NCBI GenBank assembly: GCA_902786345.1
Contig: CADACB010000007.1
Span: forward strand, 86,195-150,194
Origin: an uncultured Ruminococcus sp.
GTDB lineage: Bacteria > Bacillota > Clostridia > Oscillospirales > Acutalibacteraceae
DNA length: 64,000 nt
Direction of reading: 5' to 3'
The notes below the pieces were generated by a model. That model saw only the letters and a list, made by a program, of their open reading frames with translations. It ran no database searches and was not told the origin of the DNA. Positions within the stretch are counted from its first letter, which is position 1, and each line of letters opens with the position of its first letter. The position numbers were made by a program, and so were the translations under genes. Positions 31,516-39,237 of the stretch are shown here, one piece after another.

Positions 31516-32432
31516 TCACACCATTCATAGATTGATTGCCAAAACCTTTATAATCTCTTGCGAGTAAAGTATTAGCGACATCAATTTCTTTATCAAATTT
31601 GCTACATTGATTGGAGAATAGCCCAGTAGCTATACCTGAACCATATCCCATTGATGTCGGTCTATACTTCCTCTCCCCCCCAGTCCTTACGGTGTTAGAA
31701 ACGTCTTTATCTAATTTACCGTTTTGAATAAGGTCATCAATTAACTTTTTTGCTTTTGGCGTGTTTACATAGTATTTTTCATCAACATCATCTTCAAGAA
31801 TATCTTTAAGACAAATATCACTCTCAAATCCGGCAGGAAATACAAATTTACCATTATCTAATTCTTTTAGAACAATAATGAGATAAACACGTTCACGGTT
31901 TTGCGGAACACCATAATCTTTAGCATTAAGCACTTGATAATATGTGTTATATCCGTATTCGTGCAATTCATTTATAAACATCTGAAATGTATCTTTGAAT
32001 TGTTTGCCGACAATATTCTTTACATTTTCATAAATTCCCCATTTAGGTTTATTTGCCCGAATAACTCTTAACCATTCTACAAGCAACGAGCTTCTTGATT
32101 TATCAAGGTTTTCTTTTCCGCAATTCGGACATTTATGCCTAACAAAATAATGAACTGTCAAGGGATTATACTCACAACCACAATCTTTACATTTCCATTT
32201 GCTGCCAGCTTGTTTACCAGCCACAGAAAAATCTTGACATGGGCTGCCGCCACAAATCATAGTAAATGGAGAAATCTTTGTTTCATCGACTTTTGTAATA
32301 TCTCCAAGATTAAGACTTTCGTCAACTTTATGAATTGCACAATAGCTTGTTGCAGCGTATTTATCAAACTCGCAAAAATTAACTAATGTATAGCCAGACG
32401 ACTTTGAATTATCTTTTTTATTTGTGTTTTAG
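31493..32432 (-). pseudogene. C5 methyltransferase catalytic half (motifs II to VIII plus module A), 5' end missing motif I and a start codon
   Basis: The frame is open from 32432 and reads SSGYTLVNFCEFDKYAATSY, GDITKVD, then GGSPCQDFSVAG (motif IV), ENVKNIVG (VI), PQNRERVYLI (VIII) and module A (RPTSMGYGSG, LLARDYKGFGNQ). A G7 run at 31675-31681 is in frame here. The first ATG is at 32260, after motif II. Motif I, which should precede GYTLVNFCEF, is instead at the end of the downstream piece (YFSGIGAFEIGL). A zinc-like insert CKDCGCEYN...CPNCGKEN follows motif IV. Confidence 0.75.
31675..31681 (-). repeat. G7 homopolymer tract in module A
   Basis: Seven G in the codons for RTGGE; the frame is open in this state. 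A change of one would truncate the protein near this point. Confidence 0.7.
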
Positions 32433-32443
32433 TACACACAAAT
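32420..32443. promoter_or_regulatory. Perfect 8-base inverted repeat before the C5 methyltransferase half
   Basis: ATTTGTGT and ACACAAAT separated by eight bases. It lies exactly where the open frame of the catalytic half begins and may be an operator, a hairpin or a rearrangement junction. Confidence 0.45.
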
Positions 32444-32563
32444 TGCGAAAGTTTGAGGGTCACGAATTGTTAAACTAAACCATCGACTTTAATTAAATTG
32501 TATTCAAAAGTAGAAAGATAGGGAGTTAATAATGATAAATGGTTGATAAAAAAGATATTTTAT

Positions 32564-32586
32564 TGTTATCGTGTTGTTCTATCTTA
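32564..32586 (-). promoter_or_regulatory. Conserved upstream element (class II)
   Basis: The minus strand reads AAGATAGAACAACACGATAAC. It is about 130 bases upstream of the methyltransferase frame and could drive that locus. The leader between them (32444-32563) holds no gene that I can see. Confidence 0.5.
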
Positions 32587-32862
32587 TTTGTCAACGACAA
32601 CAAAATCGCTAATTGCAGCATAAATATCTTTCTCACATACGCACCATATTGTGTTCCAATCAACCTCGTGTGCAGTATGTTCTCTATTAGCTTGCTCCTT
32701 TTGACTCATAATCAGCGAACAAAACAAAGATTTTGCAGAAATATCCCAATTTGCACCGTTTTCATCTTTGCCGATAAGCCTTACATCACTGTCTATGCTT
32801 CTTGCGATTTGAGTAAATTTCTTTACAGATTCCAAATCAACTAATTCTACTTTTACCTTCAT
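32584..32862 (-). CDS. HPr-like protein
   Basis: ATG at 32862 follows AGAGGTGATACA. The 92-residue protein starts MKVKVELVDLESVKKFTQIA and has LIGKDENGANWDISAKSLFC, the fold pattern of HPr-family proteins found in many Firmicute phages. The HPr active-site His is not evident. A perfect promoter lies upstream. Confidence 0.68.
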   Translation of the reverse strand: MKVKVELVDLESVKKFTQIARSIDSDVRLIGKDENGANWDISAKSLFCSLIMSQKEQANREHTAHEVDWNTIWCVCEKDIYAAISDFVVVDK

Positions 32863-32890
32863 TGTATCACCTCTTTTCAAGTACACATAT

Positions 32891-32940
32891 ATTATAGCAT
32901 TTCTTTTCATTTATGTCAACTGATTGTTCTAAATTATTTT
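32891..32940 (-). promoter_or_regulatory. Consensus sigma-A promoter with AATAATTTAGAA block
   Basis: The minus strand has TTGACA (32914-32919), 17 bases and TATAAT (32891-32896). AAAATAATTTAGAACAATC precedes the -35 box and overlaps the end of the ligase gene. Confidence 0.85.
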
Positions 32941-34918
32941 AGAAAATATTTTTTATATATTCTTCTTCTGTAATAATTTTAGTACCAAATCTTATCGCCG
33001 CTTTATTTTTGGAACTCCCAGAGTTTTTATCATTTGTAATTAGGTAATTTGTTTTTGATGTCACAGAAGAAACCACAGTTCCGCCTTTTGATTGAATATC
33101 GGAAACAAGTGCATCCCGATTAGAAAACTTTATTAACTTACCAGTAATACAAAAAGTATTTCCAACAAGTACAGAAGATATTTGTGTATCAGATACTTGA
33201 TTTACTATCAAAATATCAATAAGTGGCTCTATTTCCGTTAAATTATTTAATACATAAGCATTGATATTATCACTTGTAGTTTTACCTATTTCGGATAATA
33301 CACTCCAATCATTATGTGATTTACATAAATCAACAAATGATTTCAACGGATTTTCGCCTATACAATATTCGGAAATTGTTCTTGCAGCAGATTTTCCTAC
33401 ACCCGGAATACCAATAGCAACAATTACATTACTTAGATTGCATTTTCTACTTGTTTCTATTGCTTCAATCATATTTTCAATGCTGGATTTCCCGAACCCT
33501 TTAATCTGTGCTATTTCATTCTTATGTTCTTTCAAATGATATAAACTTGCAAAGTTGTTTATATATCCTTTATCCATTAAAACCTGTAATCGTTCTTCAG
33601 ATATTCCAACAATATTCATAGCATCTCTTTCGGCAAAATTGGAAATTTTATCGTGAACGATAGCTTTACAGGAAGAATTTAAGCAATATAGCATTTTTCT
33701 ACCATTGTCATTTTTAATCACAATCGGTTTATTACAAGCCGGACATAGAGTTGGTATGATATATGTATTACTTCTTGTCAAATTCTGCGTAATCTTTGGA
33801 ATAATCTGGTTTGCCTTAATAACCGTAACAGTATCGCCTATCCCCAACTCTAATTCCTCAATAACACTTACATTACTCAATGAAGCACGAGAAACTGTAG
33901 TGCCATCAATTTCTATCGGTTCAAAAATAGCCACAGGATTAACTAAACCAGTACGACTTGTTGACCATTCTATATTTTTTAATACTGTTTCATTTTCCTC
34001 TTGATAGAATTTATATGCGAACGAATGTTTAGGATGATGACCTGTTCGACCAAGACTATTACCATACTCAACATCATTAAACATACCTACAGCACCATCT
34101 ATGGGAATAGACCTGTTATCACATTCTGACTTTATATTTTGAATTGCGAACTCATAACTATTTTGTTTTCCCTTTGATACAAGAATATGAGGTACTACAT
34201 CAAAACCTAATTCTTTTAACCATTGAAAACTATTAAGGTGAGATGCTATTGGACATTCATTTCCGTCTGACAATTTAACACTATGCACTTTCCACGCAAT
34301 AAACATTACATTTCGATTTTTTGTAATTCGATTATTTAATTGGCGAACTGAACCACTAACAAGATTTCTCGGATTTTTATATTCTGTATTTTCTCTTTGG
34401 TTAATTGCATCAAATTCTTTATAAGTAATAATACATTCTCCGTCAATAATCAAATCACCATCAAAAGGTATCTTTGTCGGTAGATTAACAAATACCTTTG
34501 CATTATGGGTAATATCTTCTCCAACTTCACCATCACCACGACTTTCAGCTCTAACTAATTCACCATTGCTATATAACAATGAACAAGTTAGACCATCAAG
34601 TTTCGCCATTACTATACAGTCTTTTTGATTGAAATATTCTGTAAATTCCGATATATCAGTTGTTTTAGCCAATGATAATAAAGGATGATTATGTTTAACT
34701 TTATTCAACTGGCTAACGCTTGTGTAACCAACTGTTTGCGTTGGCGAGTTAGAAAAAATCATATTTGTATCATTCTCTAACAGTTCCAGTTTATCTAACA
34801 ACATATCATACTCTTTATCAGAAATCAAGCTTGTATTATGATTATAATAGGCATCTCGATATTTATTTAGTCTTTTGATTAAGTCTTTTATTTGTAATAT
34901 TTTATCTATCTTAATCAC
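32939..34918 (-). CDS. ligA: NAD+-dependent DNA ligase
   Basis: The protein has 659 residues, full length for LigA. The Ia domain has YRDAYYNHNTSLISDKEYD, the adenylation motif is K106-LDG (VMAKLDGLTC), the zinc finger is CPACNKP...CLNSSCK, helix-hairpin-helix repeats follow, and a C-terminal BRCT domain starts GNTFCITGKL. It seals DNA nicks in phage replication. It is the first large gene of the 33-36.8 kb unit. Confidence 0.95.
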   Translation of the reverse strand: MIKIDKILQIKDLIKRLNKYRDAYYNHNTSLISDKEYDMLLDKLELLENDTNMIFSNSPTQTVGYTSVSQLNKVKHNHPLLSLAKTTDISEFTEYFNQKDCIVMAKLDGLTCSLLYSNGELVRAESRGDGEVGEDITHNAKVFVNLPTKIPFDGDLIIDGECIITYKEFDAINQRENTEYKNPRNLVSGSVRQLNNRITKNRNVMFIAWKVHSVKLSDGNECPIASHLNSFQWLKELGFDVVPHILVSKGKQNSYEFAIQNIKSECDNRSIPIDGAVGMFNDVEYGNSLGRTGHHPKHSFAYKFYQEENETVLKNIEWSTSRTGLVNPVAIFEPIEIDGTTVSRASLSNVSVIEELELGIGDTVTVIKANQIIPKITQNLTRSNTYIIPTLCPACNKPIVIKNDNGRKMLYCLNSSCKAIVHDKISNFAERDAMNIVGISEERLQVLMDKGYINNFASLYHLKEHKNEIAQIKGFGKSSIENMIEAIETSRKCNLSNVIVAIGIPGVGKSAARTISEYCIGENPLKSFVDLCKSHNDWSVLSEIGKTTSDNINAYVLNNLTEIEPLIDILIVNQVSDTQISSVLVGNTFCITGKLIKFSNRDALVSDIQSKGGTVVSSVTSKTNYLITNDKNSGSSKNKAAIRFGTKIITEEEYIKNIF

Positions 34919-35093
34919 CGTTACCTTTTAATCCTTGATTTTTTAATATTTCTTCCAATTCATTCGGTGTATATCCTAAATCTTCATACTCGCCGAGGGC
35001 ATTTCTTAAAGCACATTTTTCCGACCATTCATCTTCAAAATCTTTCGCACTTCCGTAATCTCCCCAACTTGATTTATATGTAAGCCTATCCAT
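34911..35093 (-). CDS. Small hypothetical phage protein
   Basis: The 60-residue protein reads MDRLTYKSSWGDYGSAKDFE and later LGEYEDLGYTPNELEEIL. The RLxxYEDLGxxPEEL pattern is common in small phage proteins of unknown function. It overlaps the ligase start by eight bases. Confidence 0.65.
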   Translation of the reverse strand: MDRLTYKSSWGDYGSAKDFEDEWSEKCALRNALGEYEDLGYTPNELEEILKNQGLKGNGD

Positions 35094-35098
35094 TACGC

Positions 35099-35857
35099 CT
35101 ATAATATCCTTTCTATTTTATTGTATAAAATATTATATTTTAATAAAAGTGTTTGTTCTCTATGATAATGACCGCAATACCATTGATTGAATATCAATCC
35201 ATTTTGTATAATTTTATCAAAGTATTCAGTCAGTATATCTCCACCACAAAATTCGGCTATACTTGCAACGCTTTGTGGCAAACAATGAGATATTACATAG
35301 TCAACCTTGTTATCGCATTTTATTAGGTTTTGTAAACCTAAATCCATTTCTGATTGATTTGGTAATTCTTCTTCCCACCACGAAATATGATTTATTCGGA
35401 ACATTTTACCTTGTTTAGACCATTGCCGGAATGTAAAAACAAATTCATCAACTGTTTTATAATCATCCATATCCAAAATTCCGTCAGCTATATCGTGAGA
35501 ACTTGCTCCGCCAAAGCAAAAGAATTTCTTTCCTTCAAATTCATATATATTGCCACGCATCAAATGAAATATATTTTCTCTGATTTTATGAACTTTCCCA
35601 CCGTAAAAATCTACGATGGGAAATTCATTGCTATATAATCTATCAAAATTTTCGTGATTACCGTCAACAAAACAAAGTGTAAACGGTTTATCACTCAACC
35701 ATTTGAGCCAATATCTTTCAGTAGTATTGTCATCCCAAATACCAAAATCACCACAAACAATTACTATATCATCTTTTGTCATTTCTTTTTGTTCTGGGAA
35801 ACGCTTAGTATTAAATTTAGTAAAATCGGCGTGACAATCTCCTGTTATGAATATCAT
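35099..35857 (-). CDS. Calcineurin-type metallophosphoesterase
   Basis: The 252-residue protein begins IFITGDCHADFTKF and has VCGDFGIWD, LCFVDGNHENF, ISHCLPQS and WYCGHYHRE, the five metallophosphoesterase motifs. The substrate is not readable; DNA, RNA or protein phosphates are possible. It overlaps the following gene by four bases. Confidence 0.88.
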   Translation of the reverse strand: MIFITGDCHADFTKFNTKRFPEQKEMTKDDIVIVCGDFGIWDDNTTERYWLKWLSDKPFTLCFVDGNHENFDRLYSNEFPIVDFYGGKVHKIRENIFHLMRGNIYEFEGKKFFCFGGASSHDIADGILDMDDYKTVDEFVFTFRQWSKQGKMFRINHISWWEEELPNQSEMDLGLQNLIKCDNKVDYVISHCLPQSVASIAEFCGGDILTEYFDKIIQNGLIFNQWYCGHYHREQTLLLKYNILYNKIERIL

Positions 35858-36837
35858 TCTTTCTTATTGCCAGCTTCAGACATAGCTTTTACTACCGCTT
35901 CACAGATAGCATCAATATAGTCCTGTCTATACCTATCCTGCTGTTTCTTTTCCTTTGCTTTCTTCTTGCGTTCCTTCTTCTCGGCGGCTTGCTTTTCTTT
36001 CGCTTCAATTTCAGCAAGTTCCTTTTCATACTTAACATCATCATTATACTTTTTAATTGCATAATCAATCAGCTTATTATATACAGAGCTGCCGTTTCCG
36101 CTACCGATAATATTTGACAGAAGTTTCTTTGTAATGCAAATCGAAATTCCCTGTTCAAGAGAGAATGTATCTTCTTTTGCAAGCACAGCCTTTTCCTGAG
36201 TACCATCCGCAAATTCAACAATGACAACTCGGTTATTGATAGGCTTTACCTTTACGATTGCTGGAATAACTGTCTTTACTTTACTGTCTTGCGTGAGAAT
36301 ATGTACTCCTGTTAGAGTCTCATACATTCTTGTTCTGGTCTTGCCGTCCGTAAAAACTTCTGCCGAGGGCTTATCGTTAATCTGATTTTCCTCGTTGTGC
36401 CAAGTCCCAAGCAGGTCTGAAACCTTAATGTTAGAAAACATATCTTTATTCACATTCTTAAATTCCATATTATTTACTCCTTCAAAGTTATTTGTTTTAT
36501 TTGAATTGCCGATTTCAGTCAGCAACTTAAATGCCCTATCCATAATATCTTTTTCACATAATGAAATTGTCTCGTTCGTCAACTTATTAATCACTTCGCT
36601 TGTTGTAGTTGCCGTCAACAATATTTCGGTTGGCATTGATGCCAATGCTGTTTTGCTACCTACTATATTTATTTTCGCTTTTGCTGAACCCTGCTCCTTA
36701 TATGGAATTGTAAATTCAATCGGTGGGTTAATCTTGCTTGCAAGTATCATATTGGGATAATCTTCTGCTTTGGCTTCAATTTTATAATAATTTTCTATTC
36801 CTTTAAGCTGACCATTTTTATCAAAAATATATTCCAT
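35854..36837 (-). CDS. Hypothetical protein with basic coiled-coil C-terminus
   Basis: The 327-residue frame has a beta-rich N-terminal part. An internal GGAGTAAATAAT-ATG starts MEFKNVNKDMF at about 36468, so a shorter second product is possible. The C-terminus is highly charged (EIEAKEKQAAEKKERKKKAK). Family not recognised. It ends the unit before the Cas12f-like locus. Confidence 0.55.
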   Translation of the reverse strand: MEYIFDKNGQLKGIENYYKIEAKAEDYPNMILASKINPPIEFTIPYKEQGSAKAKINIVGSKTALASMPTEILLTATTTSEVINKLTNETISLCEKDIMDRAFKLLTEIGNSNKTNNFEGVNNMEFKNVNKDMFSNIKVSDLLGTWHNEENQINDKPSAEVFTDGKTRTRMYETLTGVHILTQDSKVKTVIPAIVKVKPINNRVVIVEFADGTQEKAVLAKEDTFSLEQGISICITKKLLSNIIGSGNGSSVYNKLIDYAIKKYNDDVKYEKELAEIEAKEKQAAEKKERKKKAKEKKQQDRYRQDYIDAICEAVVKAMSEAGNKKE

Positions 36838-36934
36838 TTTATCTCCTTCGCTTTGTTAAATTTTAGATAATTCATCGAGCCATTTCTCAAATAATGGTCT
36901 TTTTATTTTTATATGAGAACCGATATGTATTATC
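36838..36934. other. Region preceding CRISPR array 1
   Basis: A 97-base gap. The last 27 bases before the repeat at 36935 could be one more spacer. CCATT...AATGG with following T-runs near 36880-36910 could be a weak plus-strand terminator hairpin. No gene seen. Confidence 0.35.
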
Positions 36935-37127
36935 GTTTGATAACCATATTTATTAATGTTGATTATCAACATTCACGATATGGCTACTCGGTTGTAGGTT
37001 GATTATCAACTTGTCTATTTCAGTATTCACCGCTTTGGTTTGATAACCATATTTATTAATGTTGATTATCAACCCTTTTATACGCAATTTGAATAATCGT
37101 TTTATTATATTTTTGTTAATAATCAAC
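36935..37127 (-). CRISPR. CRISPR-like mini-array 1 (two 36-base repeats, one truncated, one degenerate; 27-base spacers)
   Basis: Two identical 36-base repeats lie at 36935-36970 and 37038-37073, starting GTTTGATAACCATATTTATT and ending GATTATCAAC on the plus strand. Midway is a 13-base remnant GTTGATTATCAAC (36998-37010). The segments between are 27 bases on each side and unrelated. A degenerate repeat ends at 37127. Ends GTTTGATAA/TTATCAAC are inverted, as in CRISPR repeats. Type V-F repeats also begin GTTTG and end CAAC. Orientation is inferred as minus from the adjacent RNA. Confidence 0.75.
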
Positions 37128-37286
37128 ATTTGGTAATCTTTAAATATGGTCTTTGTGAGTGCTATTACGGCGTTGCGACTTCATAATCTAAATTAAGACT
37201 AAGGTTTGCAACTAATTGTAATGCCCTAAGATAAATCTTATCGGTTTTACCCGTCACATTCGGATGTCAAATCACCCGAAGAAAAG
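37115..37286 (-). ncRNA. tracrRNA-like structured RNA 1
   Basis: The minus strand directly after the Cas12f-like stop carries a hairpin CGGGTG-ATTTGA-CATCCG (37261-37278) and a 17-base block ending in GTAATAGCACTCAC (37152-37168). It ends in an anti-repeat AATGTTGATTATTAAC (37115-37130), which pairs with 15 of 16 bases of the array 1 repeat. A second diverged copy lies at 38796-38972. In the copies the hairpin stem changes in a pairing-preserving way, with G-U wobbles only if read from the minus strand. Confidence 0.75.
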
Positions 37287-37289
37287 TAA

Positions 37290-38624
37290 TTAAGATGCTT
37301 TTCTTTTATTTATGTCAATCCTTTTCGGTTTGTCATCTACAAATTCTGTTGACCTTGCGATATTCTGTGAACCATTAAAATCTGCATTTAATTCTACTCC
37401 ACATTTCAGGCACTTAAAATATGCTTGACCTCTTTCATCTTTGGGTCTGTTACCTGAATCGCAATATCCACAACAACTACAAGTCTGAGATGTATAAGCA
37501 GCTTTCACTTTTCTAACTATTATTCCGTATTTTTTAGCCTTATATGTTATGTATTGCTGTAATTGAAAGTAAGACCAATTACGATGCAAAAACTTATTAT
37601 CTGTTGTTACACCTGTCAAATCTTCTATATTGATATATTTAGCGTTATGTTTTAAAGCAAAATCAACTATCTGTTTTGAAAATGAATGATTGGCACTTTC
37701 AACCCAATGCTTCTCATATCCTGTATATCTATCAAGAGGTTTTAGTTTCTTTTTTCTACCGTGACCGCCTCTTGTATTTTTTAGTCCTTTTGCAAGTCTT
37801 TTCCTTTGAGCTTGAATTTTCGTTCTTTGCCCTATAAAAGTATCTCTATCACCAATAGACAACCTGACATAATTATTAGTATTCAATGAACACATTGCGG
37901 GTATCGCAGCCCCTAAATCAACCCCGACTACTATATTTTCATCAAGCTCCTTTTTAATAACTGGCATTTGTAAGGTAAGATTGAGTATTATCTTTTTTCC
38001 TTTAAATTGAATACTACTGCCACAAGGCTTATAAATACCTTTGAAAATATTATAAAATACACTTCTTAATTCGTGTGAACGGTGTGGATTTCCAAATACT
38101 AATTTGAAATGTATTCCATTTGCAAATTTCATATAAATATTTAGGTCGGCAACTGTATATATATTGTCGAATAGTTCTTCATCTGTCGCATACCCGTGAT
38201 AAAAGCTAAAAGTTTGACCTTGAATTATTAGCGGTGCATCAAGTTTTCTATTTGGTAATGAAACTTTGCCTTTATATAACCCATCCGCCTGTGATTTGTC
38301 TAAATCTTGGCAAACCTTTTGTCCTATACTCGATGGAGTTCTTAATCCAGTTTGAAAATTAAAATCTTCATTATATAAACTCCATTTAGGATTATCTTTT
38401 TTAAAATCCCTCTTTCCTCTCTTTTTAATATCATTTATTTCTTCATTTGTTTTTCCGCTAACTTTTGCGGAATATATAGCACTAATTAAATAATTATAAG
38501 CACGATTTTGTGAGTACATTCCATCACGAATATATTTGTAAACTCTATTTATTTCTTCTTTATTGCCATCAACAAGTAATTGAATTTTTCTTGTTATAGT
38601 ATATACATCCTTTTCAGATGCCAT
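37290..38624 (-). CDS. cas12f: Cas12f1-like (type V-F) compact CRISPR nuclease
   Basis: The protein has 444 residues. RuvC-I is VVGVDLGAAIPA (D236), then TRGGHGRKKKLKP (285-297), ANHSFSKQIVDFALKH, INIEDLTGV (E334), HRNWSYFQLQQYITYKAKK, AYTSQTCSCCGYCDSGNR, FKCLKCGVELNADFN (D415). The zinc finger is C382/C385 and C405/C408. The RGGHGR block, NW-Y-LQQ, CDSGNR and E-NADFN are shared with AsCas12f1 as I recall its sequence. The long N-terminal domain differs from plain TnpB. All catalytic residues are present. It lies between two array plus tracrRNA-like units and no cas1 or cas2 is near. Confidence 0.87.
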   Translation of the reverse strand: MASEKDVYTITRKIQLLVDGNKEEINRVYKYIRDGMYSQNRAYNYLISAIYSAKVSGKTNEEINDIKKRGKRDFKKDNPKWSLYNEDFNFQTGLRTPSSIGQKVCQDLDKSQADGLYKGKVSLPNRKLDAPLIIQGQTFSFYHGYATDEELFDNIYTVADLNIYMKFANGIHFKLVFGNPHRSHELRSVFYNIFKGIYKPCGSSIQFKGKKIILNLTLQMPVIKKELDENIVVGVDLGAAIPAMCSLNTNNYVRLSIGDRDTFIGQRTKIQAQRKRLAKGLKNTRGGHGRKKKLKPLDRYTGYEKHWVESANHSFSKQIVDFALKHNAKYINIEDLTGVTTDNKFLHRNWSYFQLQQYITYKAKKYGIIVRKVKAAYTSQTCSCCGYCDSGNRPKDERGQAYFKCLKCGVELNADFNGSQNIARSTEFVDDKPKRIDINKRKAS

Positions 38625-38672
38625 AATTAAACCTCACTTTTGTTTATAATATCTGTTTATTCGATTTTTTAA

Positions 38673-38795
38673 ATAACTTTTATGTTATGGTTGATAATCA
38701 TAAAATAACATTCATGTTATCAATTTGCTAATCTTAATGCTAACTGATTGAGTTCGATAATCATAAAAAAACATTCATGTTATAAATTCTTTTGT
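38673..38795 (-). CRISPR. CRISPR-like mini-array 2 (two near-identical repeats, one 27-base spacer)
   Basis: Repeats at 38690-38724 and 38752-38787 start GTTGATAATCATAAAATAAC or GTTCGATAATCATAAAAAAA and share CATTCATGTTAT. The spacer between is 27 bases if the repeats are 35-36 bases. A partial repeat (ATAACTTTTATGTTAT) lies directly before the first. The repeat is related to, but clearly diverged from, that of array 1 (both GTT-GATAA...CATA...TTAT). Confidence 0.65.
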
Positions 38796-38972
38796 TGTTA
38801 TTTTATATAAAAACATTATTATTAAATTGTTGACAACACATATTTTTTATGAGTTTTTGTGAGTGCTATTACACAACCATATACTTAATAAAACATTAAG
38901 ACCGAGGTTTGCAAAACTTGTTTGTTGTAACGCCACACATCCGGCAGTCGAATCTACCGATACAATAAAAGT
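38796..38972 (-). ncRNA. tracrRNA-like structured RNA 2
   Basis: The minus strand has the hairpin CGGTAG-ATTCGA-CTGCCG (38942-38959), TTTTGCAAACC, the hairpin CTTAAT-GTTTT-ATTAAG and the same 17-base block (38856-38872) as copy 1. Its 3' part contains ATAAAATAACA (38796-38806), complementary over 11 bases to the array 2 repeat but not to array 1. It is upstream of the Cas12f-like gene. Confidence 0.7.
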
Positions 38973-38985
38973 ATTATTTCATTGT

Positions 38986-39237
38986 TTAATATAATATCCA
39001 CCAATAATCGTATAACCTACGATATTTATTGTAATTCCAAACATCTTCTGATTGTCTTATCTTTTTGTTTGATTTTATTCGGAGCATCTTTGTTAGTCCG
39101 GGATTACGATTTTGGGAAAATCTTACATACCGTTCTTTCTTATCATCATAATATACACCAGCACAACAAGAGTTTTTAGTTTGTTTATAAATTCGTTTGT
39201 CACGTTTCCGCTGCTCAACAACACGAAAATATCCCAT
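38986..39237 (-). CDS. Small basic hypothetical protein
   Basis: The 83-residue protein is rich in Arg, Lys and Tyr (MGYFRVVEQRKRDKRIYKQT, YNKYRRLYDYWWILY). It may bind nucleic acid. It ends just before tracrRNA-like copy 2 and starts one base after the Thg1-like stop. Family not recognised. Confidence 0.55.
   Translation of the reverse strand: MGYFRVVEQRKRDKRIYKQTKNSCCAGVYYDDKKERYVRFSQNRNPGLTKMLRIKSNKKIRQSEDVWNYNKYRRLYDYWWILY

Noticed and set aside
30893-31681. Explaining the broken methyltransferase frames only by sequencing error
   Set aside because: Not excluded, but the G/C runs are confined to two methyltransferase loci and lie at functional junctions, and about ninety other genes are intact despite many A/T runs. 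I keep phase variation as the leading view, with error as the alternative.
36971-38751. Self-targeting by array spacers
   Set aside because: I looked for matches of the 27-base segments in the window by eye and saw none, but this was not an exhaustive search.
36935-38795. Reading the repeat arrays as IS605-type ends of a TnpB transposon
   Set aside because: The two sides lack the GGGGGCTTCT hairpins seen in the real IS at 24.5 kb. The protein has Cas12f-specific blocks, and repeats with constant 27-base intervals and matched anti-repeats fit CRISPR better. Some doubt remains.
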